DNA of 64,000 nucleotides from G965232465 sp965232465 (GTDB lineage: Bacteria > Pseudomonadota > Alphaproteobacteria > JAQWUY01). The stretch spans positions 2,046,001 to 2,110,000 of the forward strand of contig OZ246977.1 of assembly GCA_965232465.1 (NCBI GenBank). Direction: 5' to 3'. The notes beneath the pieces are model-generated. The model was not told the DNA's origin. It saw only the letters and a list, made by a program, of their open reading frames with translations, and did no database searches. Below, one piece after another: positions 43,212 through 52,516 of this stretch. Made by a program: the position numbers and the translations under genes. Every line of letters starts with the position of its first letter. Positions within the stretch are counted from its first letter, which is position 1.

Positions 43212-43823
43212 ATGATTGATTATAAATTATTACCCATATCCCATATGGCATTAAAACCATTAGTATATATGGCGGTGAAATGCAAAATTTCATCGAATAC
43301 CATTACGATTACAGGATTTTTTATCGGGGTACTGGCGATGGTTTTGATTTATTTGCAATTGTATCCATGGGCACTATCCGCCCTTATTATAAATCGAATT
43401 TTTGATGGTTTGGATGGCGAAGTAGCACGGGCAACCAATACCACTTCGGACGCTGGTGGGTTTTTGGACATCAGTCTGGATTTTTTATTTTACAGTGGCA
43501 TGGTGGTGGCATTTGCATTAACCGATTCACAAAATATGCTCCCCGCATTATTGTTAATATTCAGTTTTATCGGCACAGGATCGAGCTTTTTGGCGTTTGC
43601 CAGTGTATCGGCAAAGCATGGAAAACTGTCCCCTGTATACCCCAATAAATCGTTATATTATTTGAGCGGTTTGACCGAAGGGGGGGAAACCATCCTGTTT
43701 TTTGTGCTGTGCTGTTTATTCTCTACATATTTTGGCATAATGGCATTTATATTTGCCGGTATGTGTGCCATAACAACAGTCATGCGAATTGTATTTGGAT
43801 ATAAGATGTTAAAAAAATATTAG
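43212..43823 (+). CDS. CDP-alcohol phosphatidyltransferase
   Basis: 203 residues from ATG 43212; GGAAAG at 43197-43202 suits this start, while ATG 43203 is too close. The catalytic pattern D-x2-DG-x2-AR-x8-G-x3-D-x3-D is exact in DGLDGEVARATNTTSDAGGF followed by LDISLD. Six hydrophobic segments. It transfers a phosphatidyl group from CDP-diacylglycerol to an alcohol, as in phosphatidylglycerol- or inositol-phosphate synthases; the alcohol is not identifiable. Its stop and the convergent zapE stop are adjacent. Confidence 0.85.
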   Translation: MIDYKLLPISHMALKPLVYMAVKCKISSNTITITGFFIGVLAMVLIYLQLYPWALSALIINRIFDGLDGEVARATNTTSDAGGFLDISLDFLFYSGMVVAFALTDSQNMLPALLLIFSFIGTGSSFLAFASVSAKHGKLSPVYPNKSLYYLSGLTEGGETILFFVLCCLFSTYFGIMAFIFAGMCAITTVMRIVFGYKMLKKY

Positions 43824-44960
43824 TTACGCCCTACTGTATCCAATCGCCTGCATAGCATTTAGGCGGGATAAGGCACGACTGAATTCAAAAGATACCAACC
43901 CCTCAGGATAAATGCCTTGCGGGGGGCAATTTGCGGTAATAATCAAACGAGATTTATTTTCATACAGACAATCGATAAACACAATTAAACGTTTAATAAG
44001 GCTGGTATTATCTGCGGATATAGGCAGCACATTTTTAAGTATAATTGTATGATATTTTTTGGCAATCGCCATAAAATCTTCCGCCCCAAATGCCCCTTCG
44101 ATAATATAAGAAAACTGAAACATACAAGTGCCATTATGCACCTGTGGTATATCAATCCGCCTGTCCCTGACGGTCACCACATCCATATGCCATGCGTTTT
44201 TAACAATATGTTTTGCATCCTTATCAATATAATCATGCAGCAGCTGTTGCCGTTGTTGCAATGTATTGGCCTGAAAATAAAACCGCCACTGGTTATCCCC
44301 TTCGATAACACGATAATCGGTGGTGCTGTTCATATCATGGGGGATCATATGGGCAAAAAATTGTTTGGCATAGCGTTGAAATACATTATTGCCCACCCCA
44401 CCACGGGGCTTTAACATATCAGGGGCAAAATTAGAGGTGCATACCAACACCCCCCCCCGTTCGATAATACCCGTAACAATTTGCCCAAATAACATAGCAT
44501 CCGCCACATCACCGACCACGCATTCATCAAAACAAAACAGCCACGCTTGGTGCATATACGAATCTATGACCCGATTCATAATATGGGATTCCTCCATATT
44601 TTTATCCGTGTATTTTTTTAAGCGGGTGTTTACATCCAGCAAAAATTGATGTAGATGAAAATATATTTTTTTATCCGTAGGGGCGGTTTTATAAAAACAC
44701 TTTAACAACACAGTTTTACCATTGCCAACGGTTCCATACACATATACACCTTTTGGTACACCTTTGGGCGGTTTTGTATCCGTGTCTGCACTTTTTTGCC
44801 CAAACAACCATTTAAATACCCCTTGTTTTTTAGGGGGGACATACGATAAAAGCCGTCGATGTAAAAAGTCCATATGCACCAACGCCCCCCGTTGGTTTAT
44901 ATCATTGCGAATATCCCCCGCCATTACCATTGTATCATAATAATCAGAAGGAGACTGCAT
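43824..44960 (-). CDS. zapE: Cell-division ATPase ZapE (AFG1-like)
   Basis: 378 residues from MQSPSDYYDTMVMAGDIRND, with AGGGG 8 bases upstream; the ATG at 44984 would add eight residues. Walker A is GTVGNGKTVLLKCFY, Walker B LFCFDECVVGDVADAMLFGQ, sensor region LVCTSNFAPD, as in the AFG1/ZapE family of AAA-like ATPases. ZapE regulates Z-ring dynamics, and mitochondrial AFG1 takes part in protein quality control. Downstream of accA by 27 bp in the same direction. Confidence 0.88.
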   Translation of the reverse strand: MQSPSDYYDTMVMAGDIRNDINQRGALVHMDFLHRRLLSYVPPKKQGVFKWLFGQKSADTDTKPPKGVPKGVYVYGTVGNGKTVLLKCFYKTAPTDKKIYFHLHQFLLDVNTRLKKYTDKNMEESHIMNRVIDSYMHQAWLFCFDECVVGDVADAMLFGQIVTGIIERGGVLVCTSNFAPDMLKPRGGVGNNVFQRYAKQFFAHMIPHDMNSTTDYRVIEGDNQWRFYFQANTLQQRQQLLHDYIDKDAKHIVKNAWHMDVVTVRDRRIDIPQVHNGTCMFQFSYIIEGAFGAEDFMAIAKKYHTIILKNVLPISADNTSLIKRLIVFIDCLYENKSRLIITANCPPQGIYPEGLVSFEFSRALSRLNAMQAIGYSRA

Positions 44961-44987
44961 TACATATACCCCTGTTTCATGCAAAAA

Positions 44988-45932
44988 TTATCGACCAATT
45001 GCCAAGAATTTTTCCGACCGTTTGGCAACCAATTCATCGGTGGGCACATGCACCAAATCGTTCAATGCCTGATCAATGGTTTTTGCCACCGCATCAATGG
45101 TTTCATGCACATGCCGATGGGCACCGCCCACAGGTTCAGGAATAATCCCATCAATAATACCAAGGGATAATAAATCTTGTGCGGTCATTTTTAAGGCTTC
45201 TGCCGCATCCGCAGCATAATCCGCCGAACGCCATAAAATCGATGCACAGCCCTCTGGGGAAATAACCGAATACACGGAATTTTCCAACATAAATACCCTG
45301 TCCGCTGTTGCAATGGCAATGGCACCGCCGCTGCCCCCTTCGCCAATAATGACGGATACAAAAGGTACTTTAATACGCAAGCATTTTTCAATACCGCTGG
45401 CAATAGCTTCGGCTTGTCCCCGCTCTTCCGCCTCTTTGCCGGGAAATGCCCCCGCAGTATCGACCAGAGAAATTACGGGAATGCAAAACCTGTCCGCCAA
45501 ATCCATAAGCCGTTGGGCTTTACGGTACCCTTCGGGTTTTGCAGAACCAAAATTATGTTTCATACGACTGTCGGTATCAAAACCTTTTTCTTGTCCCAAG
45601 ATTGCCACACTACGCCCACGAAACCTTCCGATTCCAGCCATCAAAGCCATATCTTCACCAAACCGGCGATCGCCTGCAATAGGGATAAAATCTTGTATCA
45701 TACGGTCAATATAATCGACAAAATGAGGGCGTTCTGGATGTCGTGCCACTTTTACCCGTTGCCATGGGGTCAATTCAGAATAAATGCGTCCCAATTGCCG
45801 ATCGATTTTTTGCTGTAATGTGTCCAAATCAGACAGGATATTCACCCCATCTGTGTCGGGCATGGCTTTGAGTTCAGCAATTTTCTCTTCTAAGTCGGCA
45901 ATACTTTTTTCAAAATCAAGATAAGTATTCAT
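44988..45932 (-). CDS. accA: Acetyl-CoA carboxylase carboxyltransferase subunit alpha
   Basis: 314 residues, normal length. Signatures: MTYLDFEK-like start (MNTYLDFEKSIADLEEKI), GDRRFGEDMALMAGIGRFRG, SLVDTAGAFPGKEAEERGQA and GEGGSGGAIAIATADRVFML. With AccD it transfers CO2 from carboxybiotin to acetyl-CoA, giving malonyl-CoA for fatty acid synthesis. It stands apart from accD, as in many alphaproteobacteria. The 183-bp gap before it holds a palindromic repeat. Confidence 0.95.
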   Translation of the reverse strand: MNTYLDFEKSIADLEEKIAELKAMPDTDGVNILSDLDTLQQKIDRQLGRIYSELTPWQRVKVARHPERPHFVDYIDRMIQDFIPIAGDRRFGEDMALMAGIGRFRGRSVAILGQEKGFDTDSRMKHNFGSAKPEGYRKAQRLMDLADRFCIPVISLVDTAGAFPGKEAEERGQAEAIASGIEKCLRIKVPFVSVIIGEGGSGGAIAIATADRVFMLENSVYSVISPEGCASILWRSADYAADAAEALKMTAQDLLSLGIIDGIIPEPVGGAHRHVHETIDAVAKTIDQALNDLVHVPTDELVAKRSEKFLAIGR

Positions 45933-45987
45933 TATATTCCCCAGTATTCCTTGTATCCCAAAATGTCTTTTATATACGCATGTATTT

Positions 45988-46085
45988 TATAGTCCATTCG
46001 GTATAAATTGTAACCGTTTAAGGGGCTAACGCCCCCCGATCGGACACCACAATGCCACTGCGTGGCAAGCGGTTGCAACCGCATT
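45988..46085. repeat. Palindromic dispersed repeat, copy B (short form)
   Basis: Same parts as copy A at 1336-1560: TATAGTCCATTCGGTATAAA, GGGGCTAACGCCCC, and the two hairpins TGCCAC/GTGGCA and GCGGTTG/CAACCGC. About 50 bases at the right end match copy A without a change. Located between the xerD stop and the accA start. Confidence 0.75.
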
Positions 46086-46115
46086 ATACCACATTGTAAC
46101 AATAAAAAAACCTTT

Positions 46116-47051
46116 TTAAATGATATCTAGCTCTGTTAAAGGATGATTTTCACCCACCAACTGTTTAATGCGATGGTTTAAAATATGCGTATATATTTGT
46201 GTTGTGGAAATATCCGCATGTCCCAACATCTGTTGCACCGCCCGTAAATCCGCCCCACCATGTAACAAATGCGTAGCAAACGCATGTCGCAACACATGGG
46301 GGCTTATGGGATCGGGGTCTAAGCCCGCAGATACGGCCAGTTCCTTTATCATTTGAAACACCCGTTGGCGGGTCAAATGCGGGGTTTTGATGCCTCTGGA
46401 TGGAAATAAATATTTTTGTGATTTGTTACTGGTAACAAACGATGGACGGATGTCCAAGTATGCAATCAATGCGGATTTTGCATCAGGGGACAATGGCACA
46501 AGGCGATCTTTTCCACCTTTGCCTGTGATAAACAACACATCGGCAAAATCGCCCTGTTGACGCAACGTGTGATGTACACAAGATATAGGCAATGTTACCA
46601 ATTCACTGACCCGTAATCCTGTGGCATACAGCATCTCCATAATACAGCACAACCGTACTTCATCGGTATTGGTAACAATTTTTGCCTGTTGTAACAACAG
46701 ATCCACATGTTCTGTGGATAGATTAATGGGTAGTTTTTTGGCTATCTTGGGCGTGGGAATATTATGGGCAGGATCAGTTTCCATATGTTTATCAAGTATC
46801 AAAAACCGATAGAATTGTTTCACAGCCGATACATGACGGGCAACGCTCGTCATACCCAGTCCATCTTGTTGTAACGCCTGTATCCAATCCAATATATCTT
46901 GGGGGGTCATATGGGTGATACATTTTTTATGCACCTGTGCATACGCCATAAATTTTTGCAAATCCCGTTCATACGCAGATATGGTATTGGGACTGGAGGC
47001 TTGCACCGCCCGTTTGTAATCCAAAAATTGTGTAACAAGTAACTTACCCAT
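46116..47051 (-). CDS. xerD: Tyrosine recombinase XerD
   Basis: 311 residues. N-terminal SAM-like domain (NTISAYERDLQKFM), C-terminal catalytic domain with ATGLRVSELV, the lysine in ITGKGGKDRLVP, HVLRHAFATHLLHGGADLRA, GHADISTTQIYTHI. The arginine-lysine-HxxR-histidine-tyrosine set is complete. With XerC it resolves chromosome dimers at dif. It starts 3 bp after the upstream gene. The gene order around it is the usual one in Rhodospirillales-like genomes. Confidence 0.92.
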   Translation of the reverse strand: MGKLLVTQFLDYKRAVQASSPNTISAYERDLQKFMAYAQVHKKCITHMTPQDILDWIQALQQDGLGMTSVARHVSAVKQFYRFLILDKHMETDPAHNIPTPKIAKKLPINLSTEHVDLLLQQAKIVTNTDEVRLCCIMEMLYATGLRVSELVTLPISCVHHTLRQQGDFADVLFITGKGGKDRLVPLSPDAKSALIAYLDIRPSFVTSNKSQKYLFPSRGIKTPHLTRQRVFQMIKELAVSAGLDPDPISPHVLRHAFATHLLHGGADLRAVQQMLGHADISTTQIYTHILNHRIKQLVGENHPLTELDII

Positions 47052-47054
47052 ACC

Positions 47055-49304
47055 TTACCATGGATTATATGTATTGCGTTCATAAGCAATTTGGGTGGCA
47101 AGTTTCGCATACCCCATATCATACAACATCGTATATATCTTTGCCATTTCCATATGACTGATATCAACACGGTCTACGAACATTTTTGTGGCAAATAATA
47201 CGGGTAATATATGGGCTGCATGTTTATATTTTACCCGTAATGTCCGCATATGGGCGGGGGCGATAATATCTTGAATAAGCAATGGGGTCATATCCGCCAA
47301 TTGTTGCCAATATGTAGTCCCCACTTGACAACCGAGCGATTCCAAAGTCATAAATGCCTCGCTTATGCGATACACGGCATTATCCGCATCAGTTTCGATA
47401 ATATATTGCATCCATGCATCGGGGTTTATTACCATACGGTCACACCCACCCTTATTTTTCGCATATTGTTTTATATTATGGTTGGTGTCGGGGGCGGACT
47501 GTAATATTTGATACAAAATCCGTTCATACCATAACTGTATGGGGTTTTGTACCGCCCATTGTTCCGCACTTTCATAATGTCCTGAGGCATATAAAACACC
47601 GGCAATACGTTTGGATTGTGGGTGTTTGTGGACGGGAATTTGTATTAAAAATGGGGCAAACAATCGCACAGTTGTGATGCGATTTGTATAATCCATTTCC
47701 GCATCAATTTGCTGTAACACGATGTCTATGAGCTGTTCTGTATTATCATTGGGTGTGCTGATATCGAGTTGTGATATGCGTACAGCCTGCTGATACGACA
47801 ATGCCCGCCAGTGATAAGGAATATCGGCATATCTTATGATAGGGGTTATACTGTCTTCAATCGCCACATCAAACGGCATATCCCCTGTATTAGGGATCGG
47901 TTCATATGGGGCAACCGTGGCATATACAAGGGCAACAAAATCAGCTGGAAGGGAGCGTTGTTTAAACAACTCATACGCATAATACGCCCGTTGGTCATCG
48001 GGTACAGCTAAATTTTGTAACAACCCATAATAAGACGACATATCCGCATCCACAGGTACATCCACACCAAACCCTAATGCCCGCATCAAATGTACAGTCC
48101 AAATGTTAATATCGATATGGGTATCACTGGGAATATCTGTGCCTTTCAGTCCAAATTCCACCAACGCTTGAAACCCTTCGGACAATGGATTTTGTATGGA
48201 TTCAAACGCCTTTTGTACCCCATCCCAATTCCCATCCAATGTCAAACACAAAATGTTGATGCGTTCCCAAAACGCTTGTTTTTTAATGGCATCGGGCTGC
48301 ATATACCACAATCCACACAGGGACGCATTATCAAAATAAGCAATATATATTTGTGCCAAAGTATCCGCATAGCGGGTTATACGCATATCATAAGGAATAG
48401 TGTCCAGTAATTTTTGTGCATCCAATAATCGCCCCGCATTCATTAAGGTTTGCAAACGAAAAGCAAAAATTTCACCCGCTTGTGCATTGGTTTTTGGGAT
48501 GGGTGTACCAGATAAAATTACCCTGTTCATCACTTGGTTATACACATACGAACGGCTGACAGAATCCGCCTGTTGCAAGTCATTTAACACCTTAACATAG
48601 GTATAATCTTGCCAATAATTCCCCATTATCCCCCCGGTTTGAGGGCTGTATAAACCAATGGTATCGGCTTGTAACAAAGTCATTTTAGGTTCCGGCTCTG
48701 GCAAGGGATTTGACACAGGGTAAAATACCTTATGAGGTGCCCCAAAAGTATAAAAGAAATCCGCCTCAGCTGCCAATCGTGCCACCATTTGTTGATGGGT
48801 TTCGGGAATCACTTGCTGGCTGACAATAATATCTTGGGTTTCGGTATCTTGGGTTTCAATATCCTGAATTTGAATGTTTTCACTGATATTTTCATTTTGT
48901 TGTGGGGTTTGTCCAGCTTGTGCAGGCTGTGTTTTTATACCCGCAGATTTCGAATCAGTATCGGTTATAAGGTCTTGTCCACAATCAGAATCTGTAATTT
49001 TACCATCTTTGTTAATAATTATAGGCTTACACACCACGGGCTGTAATGTATCAACTGGCTTTTTTGGTAAATCATCGACAATAATAACATCCCCCAACGA
49101 TAAGGATTCCAAACTGTCAGGAATTTGAAATCCTTGGTTTAATGCGGACGATTGTTGTTCTTTATCACGGGATATAACGATATTTCGCTTCTTATCTTGG
49201 TACACAGAATTTGTGTTTGCACGCAATTCATTCCCCACTGCCGGTCGCATTACCGAAAATACCATGCCCACAACAACAACGACATATCGTATATTTTGTA
49301 TCAT
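47055..49304 (-). CDS. Secreted alpha-helical protein of unknown function
   Basis: 749 residues with an N-terminal signal (MIQNIRYVVVVVGMVFSVM..) and AAGG before the start. Residues 30-180 are low-complexity and rich in Q, D and T (QDIETQDTETQDI). From about 200 to the end the sequence looks like helical pairs, similar to TPR or other solenoids, with no catalytic motif that I recognise. It lies between xerD and a small membrane protein, a position held by an unnamed conserved gene in related bacteria. Likely periplasmic. I cannot assign a function. Confidence 0.65.
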   Translation of the reverse strand: MIQNIRYVVVVVGMVFSVMRPAVGNELRANTNSVYQDKKRNIVISRDKEQQSSALNQGFQIPDSLESLSLGDVIIVDDLPKKPVDTLQPVVCKPIIINKDGKITDSDCGQDLITDTDSKSAGIKTQPAQAGQTPQQNENISENIQIQDIETQDTETQDIIVSQQVIPETHQQMVARLAAEADFFYTFGAPHKVFYPVSNPLPEPEPKMTLLQADTIGLYSPQTGGIMGNYWQDYTYVKVLNDLQQADSVSRSYVYNQVMNRVILSGTPIPKTNAQAGEIFAFRLQTLMNAGRLLDAQKLLDTIPYDMRITRYADTLAQIYIAYFDNASLCGLWYMQPDAIKKQAFWERINILCLTLDGNWDGVQKAFESIQNPLSEGFQALVEFGLKGTDIPSDTHIDINIWTVHLMRALGFGVDVPVDADMSSYYGLLQNLAVPDDQRAYYAYELFKQRSLPADFVALVYATVAPYEPIPNTGDMPFDVAIEDSITPIIRYADIPYHWRALSYQQAVRISQLDISTPNDNTEQLIDIVLQQIDAEMDYTNRITTVRLFAPFLIQIPVHKHPQSKRIAGVLYASGHYESAEQWAVQNPIQLWYERILYQILQSAPDTNHNIKQYAKNKGGCDRMVINPDAWMQYIIETDADNAVYRISEAFMTLESLGCQVGTTYWQQLADMTPLLIQDIIAPAHMRTLRVKYKHAAHILPVLFATKMFVDRVDISHMEMAKIYTMLYDMGYAKLATQIAYERNTYNPW

Positions 49305-49318
49305 ACCAAACCTTATTT

Positions 49319-49444
49319 TTACCGAATGGTTTTTATCACAGTTTGCTGAACAACAGAATCAGATAAAAACCCCACATATATAAACACAGCTAAAATGGCT
49401 AATATGGTAATAAATATAATAAATTTTAATAAAAACGACATCAT
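49319..49444 (-). CDS. 41-residue single-pass membrane protein
   Basis: Reads MMSFLLKFIIFITILAILAV then FIYVGFLSDSVVQQTVIKTI and ends with R. One hydrophobic segment (4-27) and a short polar tail. GGGG with a suitable gap precedes the start, and 14 bp separate its stop from the start of the next gene. Small proteins with one helix and a tail like QPVEKVIP occupy this position in many alphaproteobacteria, so it is probably real despite its size. It and the 49-bp gap beyond separate it from aroK, which is divergent. Confidence 0.65.
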   Translation of the reverse strand: MMSFLLKFIIFITILAILAVFIYVGFLSDSVVQQTVIKTIR

Positions 49445-49526
49445 GTTTCCCCAGTAAAAAAGTATTTATATGGTATTATACATTTTTTTGTCGTTTTTGC
49501 AGTACAAAAAATATATAATGTGTTTT

Positions 49527-50069
49527 ATGAATAAAAAGGTATCAAAACAAAACATATCAACCCCCATATGCTTGGTGGGGATGCCAGGGGCGGGAAAATC
49601 TATCACAGGTCAAGAAGTCGCCAAATTGCTGGATTTACCCTTTTTTGATTCGGACACAGAAATCGAGACTGCCGCCAATATGCCCATTACAGATATATTT
49701 GCCCAGTATGGCGAAGACACCTTTCGCCAAGGCGAATGTCGGGTGATTAAGCGGTTATTATCCGCCCGCCCATGTGTGGTTGCCACAGGGGGCGGGGCAT
49801 TTATCAATGACAGTACCCGTCACATCATTCAAACATACGCCACCAGTGTATATTTAAATGTACCATTGTCCACTTTATGGAAACGGGTACGCAAAAAATC
49901 ACATCGCCCATTGCTGGCACAAACGGATGGTCACCAGCTTTTGGATAAAATGTATAAAACCCGTACGCCTATTTATCAATGTGCCCATATCAATGTATCA
50001 TACAACAACGAAACCGCATCAGCAATTGCGAATCGTATAGCCCAAAAAATTTTAAAATATACCCGATGA
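49527..50069 (+). CDS. aroK: Shikimate kinase
   Basis: 180 residues from MNKKVSKQNISTPICLVGMP; the in-frame extension to 49470 is outside the family pattern. Walker A GMPGAGKSI, shikimate-binding FDSDTEIE and GEDTFRQGE, ATGGGA, and the LID arginine in RKKSHRPLL are present. Phosphorylates shikimate in aromatic amino-acid synthesis. No ribosome binding site is visible; a TATAAT at 49514-49519 would place the transcript start on the A of ATG, suggesting a leaderless mRNA. Its stop overlaps the aroB start by four bases (ATGA). Confidence 0.9.
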   Translation: MNKKVSKQNISTPICLVGMPGAGKSITGQEVAKLLDLPFFDSDTEIETAANMPITDIFAQYGEDTFRQGECRVIKRLLSARPCVVATGGGAFINDSTRHIIQTYATSVYLNVPLSTLWKRVRKKSHRPLLAQTDGHQLLDKMYKTRTPIYQCAHINVSYNNETASAIANRIAQKILKYTR

Positions 50070-51214
50070 TAGTGCATAATCCCCCCCCTATCCCATCACA
50101 AAAAATTACCGTGCCATTAACGGAAAATCGCACCTATGACATCCACATCGGAAGCGGACTATTACAAACCATTGGCACGCATGCCCGTGTCATTACCCCA
50201 CTGAATTATATCCTTATATTGGTCGATGCCAACGCTCAGCAAAAACCCTTTTTTACCACTGTGATAAACAGTTTAAATGCCGCAGGATTTACCCCCCGCA
50301 TATACCCAGTACCCAGTGGGGAAAATTCAAAATCATTTAGCATGTACACACAGATTATGGAACAGATTTTGACACAAGGTATTGAACGCAAAACCGCCCT
50401 TATTGCCATGGGGGGGGGCGTTGTTGGGGACTTGGGTGGATTTATCGCATCCAGTTTGTTACGGGGTATCCCATTTATTCAAATTCCCACCACTTTATTA
50501 TCCCAAGTGGACAGCTCTGTCGGCGGAAAAACAGGTATTAACGCACAGGCGGGCAAAAACTTGGTGGGGGCATTTTATCAGCCATCTGTGGTTATTATTG
50601 ATATTGATACTTTACACACCCTACCCGCCCGTCATATGGCATCGGGATATGCGGAAATTGTCAAGTATGGGTGTATCATGAATGCCCCATTTTTTACATG
50701 GCTGTCGACAAATGGCGATCAGGTAGTCAATCGTAGTAATCCATCTGCTCTGATACACGCCATTCGTACCAGTTGTCAATGTAAAGCCGATATTATTGCC
50801 AAGGACGAACAAGAACATAATGTGCGGGCATTATTAAATCTGGGACATACTTTTGCACATGCGTTGGAAAACGCCACCAAATACAGCCCTGTATTATTAC
50901 ATGGCGAAGCTGTATCTGTGGGGATGGTGCTGGCATATAAAACCGCCATACACATGGGATTAAGTACAGATGCGGACTTGCAACAGGTGATAAATACCCT
51001 ACGACTAGGGCGGCTAAAAACCAATTTGGGACAAGTGGATTTTACCTTTGATGCACATGTATTAACCGACGCAATGTACAAAGACAAAAAAGTATCACAA
51101 GGTAAAATTCGCTTTGTTATACCCCTTGGTATTGGTGATGCGGTTGTTACCGATGCGGTGAATATGGATTTTATCCAACACCTTTGGCACGATGAAGTTG
51201 GAGCACTCCTATGA
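50066..51214 (+). CDS. aroB: 3-dehydroquinate synthase
   Basis: 382 residues from ATG 50066, which overlaps the aroK stop. Motifs: PSGENSKSF, ALIAMGGGVVGDLGGFIASS, RGIPFIQIPTTLLSQVDSSV, GGKTGINAQAGKNLVGAF, and the metal ligands in LNLGHTFAHALE and LHGEAVSVGM. Converts DAHP to dehydroquinate with NAD and a divalent metal. The next gene also starts within an ATGA overlap, so the three genes are translationally linked. Confidence 0.95.
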   Translation: MIVHNPPPIPSQKITVPLTENRTYDIHIGSGLLQTIGTHARVITPLNYILILVDANAQQKPFFTTVINSLNAAGFTPRIYPVPSGENSKSFSMYTQIMEQILTQGIERKTALIAMGGGVVGDLGGFIASSLLRGIPFIQIPTTLLSQVDSSVGGKTGINAQAGKNLVGAFYQPSVVIIDIDTLHTLPARHMASGYAEIVKYGCIMNAPFFTWLSTNGDQVVNRSNPSALIHAIRTSCQCKADIIAKDEQEHNVRALLNLGHTFAHALENATKYSPVLLHGEAVSVGMVLAYKTAIHMGLSTDADLQQVINTLRLGRLKTNLGQVDFTFDAHVLTDAMYKDKKVSQGKIRFVIPLGIGDAVVTDAVNMDFIQHLWHDEVGALL

Positions 51215-52464
51215 CTGCCGTTGAAATTATTATTCACATTATAAGCATTATTTTATTGATTGGCATATCTGGATCGTTTTCCGGCACAGAAACGGCGATT
51301 ACCGCCGTCAGCAAAGCACGCCTGACTCGCCTCAGCAAAGACAACGACCGCAAAGCAACCGCATTATTACGGTTATTGGAAAACACGGAACAATTAATTG
51401 GAGTGCTGTTAATCGGTAATAACTTTGTCAATATCTTGGCGTCTGCGTTGGCAACCAGTTTGTTTTTGCACTTGTTTGGCGATGGTGGTGTGTTTGCCAC
51501 CACCATAATTATGACCATACTCGTAGTCATTTTTGCCGAAGTATTGCCAAAAGTATATGCATTATCAAATTCAGAACGGATGGCATTGTTTATATATCCT
51601 ATATTACAATATGTGGTTATCATATTGACCCCCTTTAATGTAGCAGTTATGGCTGTTGTCAAATTTCTTTTAAAACCCTTAGGGCTTGACAACAAAGATA
51701 CCAGCCAAGAACAAGAAGAAGAATTACGGGGTGCCATCGAATTACATGATGGCGAAGACCCGGATTACAAACACGAACGGGATATGCTCCGTTCGATTAT
51801 GGATTTAAATGATATGTCCATAAACGAATGCTTTACCCACCGTCAAAATGTTATCAGTATCGACACGAATGACAGTAATGATACCATTATCAACACTGTG
51901 GTCAATGCCCCCTGTTCACACTTTCCATTAACCGATGGCACAGAAAATATTATCGGTATTGTACGGGAAAAATCGCTGATGCAAGAATACCACTGCTACA
52001 TTCAAAAAAACACCCCATTAAACCTGAAACACGCCACCCTAACCCCATGGTTTGTCCAAGAGAGCACTTCCATTTTGGACCAATTACAATCCTTTCGGAA
52101 CACGGGCAATCACATGGCGATTGTGGTTGACGAATACGGATCATACATGGGGGTAATTACCCTAAAAGACATTTTACATGTCATTATCGGTGATGTACAA
52201 GAAACAGATTCCACCCCTAGTTTGCGGATGTTGTCAGACGGTACATATTTATTTGATGGTGATGAATCGATTCGCAATATCAATCGTGAACTAGATTGGG
52301 ACATATGCGACGAAAACGCATTCACCATCGCAGGATACCTTATCCACCGATGCCAAGCATTGCCAAAAAAAGGTCAGGTGTTTCGTTTTGACAACATGGA
52401 ATTTACCGTTGCCAAACGGGAACAACAACAAATTACCAAAATCCGCATCCGTTTAGTATCATAA
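51211..52464 (+). CDS. HlyC/CorC-family transporter (CNNM/DUF21 and CBS domains)
   Basis: 417 residues. DUF21 membrane part (1-180) with GISGSFSGTETAITAVSKAR and IFAEVLPKVYALSN, the cytosolic CBS pair (about 200-320: HRQNVISIDT, VVDEYGSYMGVITLKDI) and the small CorC/HlyC C-terminal domain (LDWDICDENAFTIAGYLI). Related proteins export magnesium or cobalt. ATGA overlap with aroB. aroK-aroB-CorC is a conserved alphaproteobacterial order, so the link is positional rather than metabolic. Confidence 0.9.
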   Translation: MTAVEIIIHIISIILLIGISGSFSGTETAITAVSKARLTRLSKDNDRKATALLRLLENTEQLIGVLLIGNNFVNILASALATSLFLHLFGDGGVFATTIIMTILVVIFAEVLPKVYALSNSERMALFIYPILQYVVIILTPFNVAVMAVVKFLLKPLGLDNKDTSQEQEEELRGAIELHDGEDPDYKHERDMLRSIMDLNDMSINECFTHRQNVISIDTNDSNDTIINTVVNAPCSHFPLTDGTENIIGIVREKSLMQEYHCYIQKNTPLNLKHATLTPWFVQESTSILDQLQSFRNTGNHMAIVVDEYGSYMGVITLKDILHVIIGDVQETDSTPSLRMLSDGTYLFDGDESIRNINRELDWDICDENAFTIAGYLIHRCQALPKKGQVFRFDNMEFTVAKREQQQITKIRIRLVS

Positions 52465-52516
52465 AAAAATTACCCTGCGATAGTGGATAGTAAACCCTTA
52501 AACAAATACGCATTGA

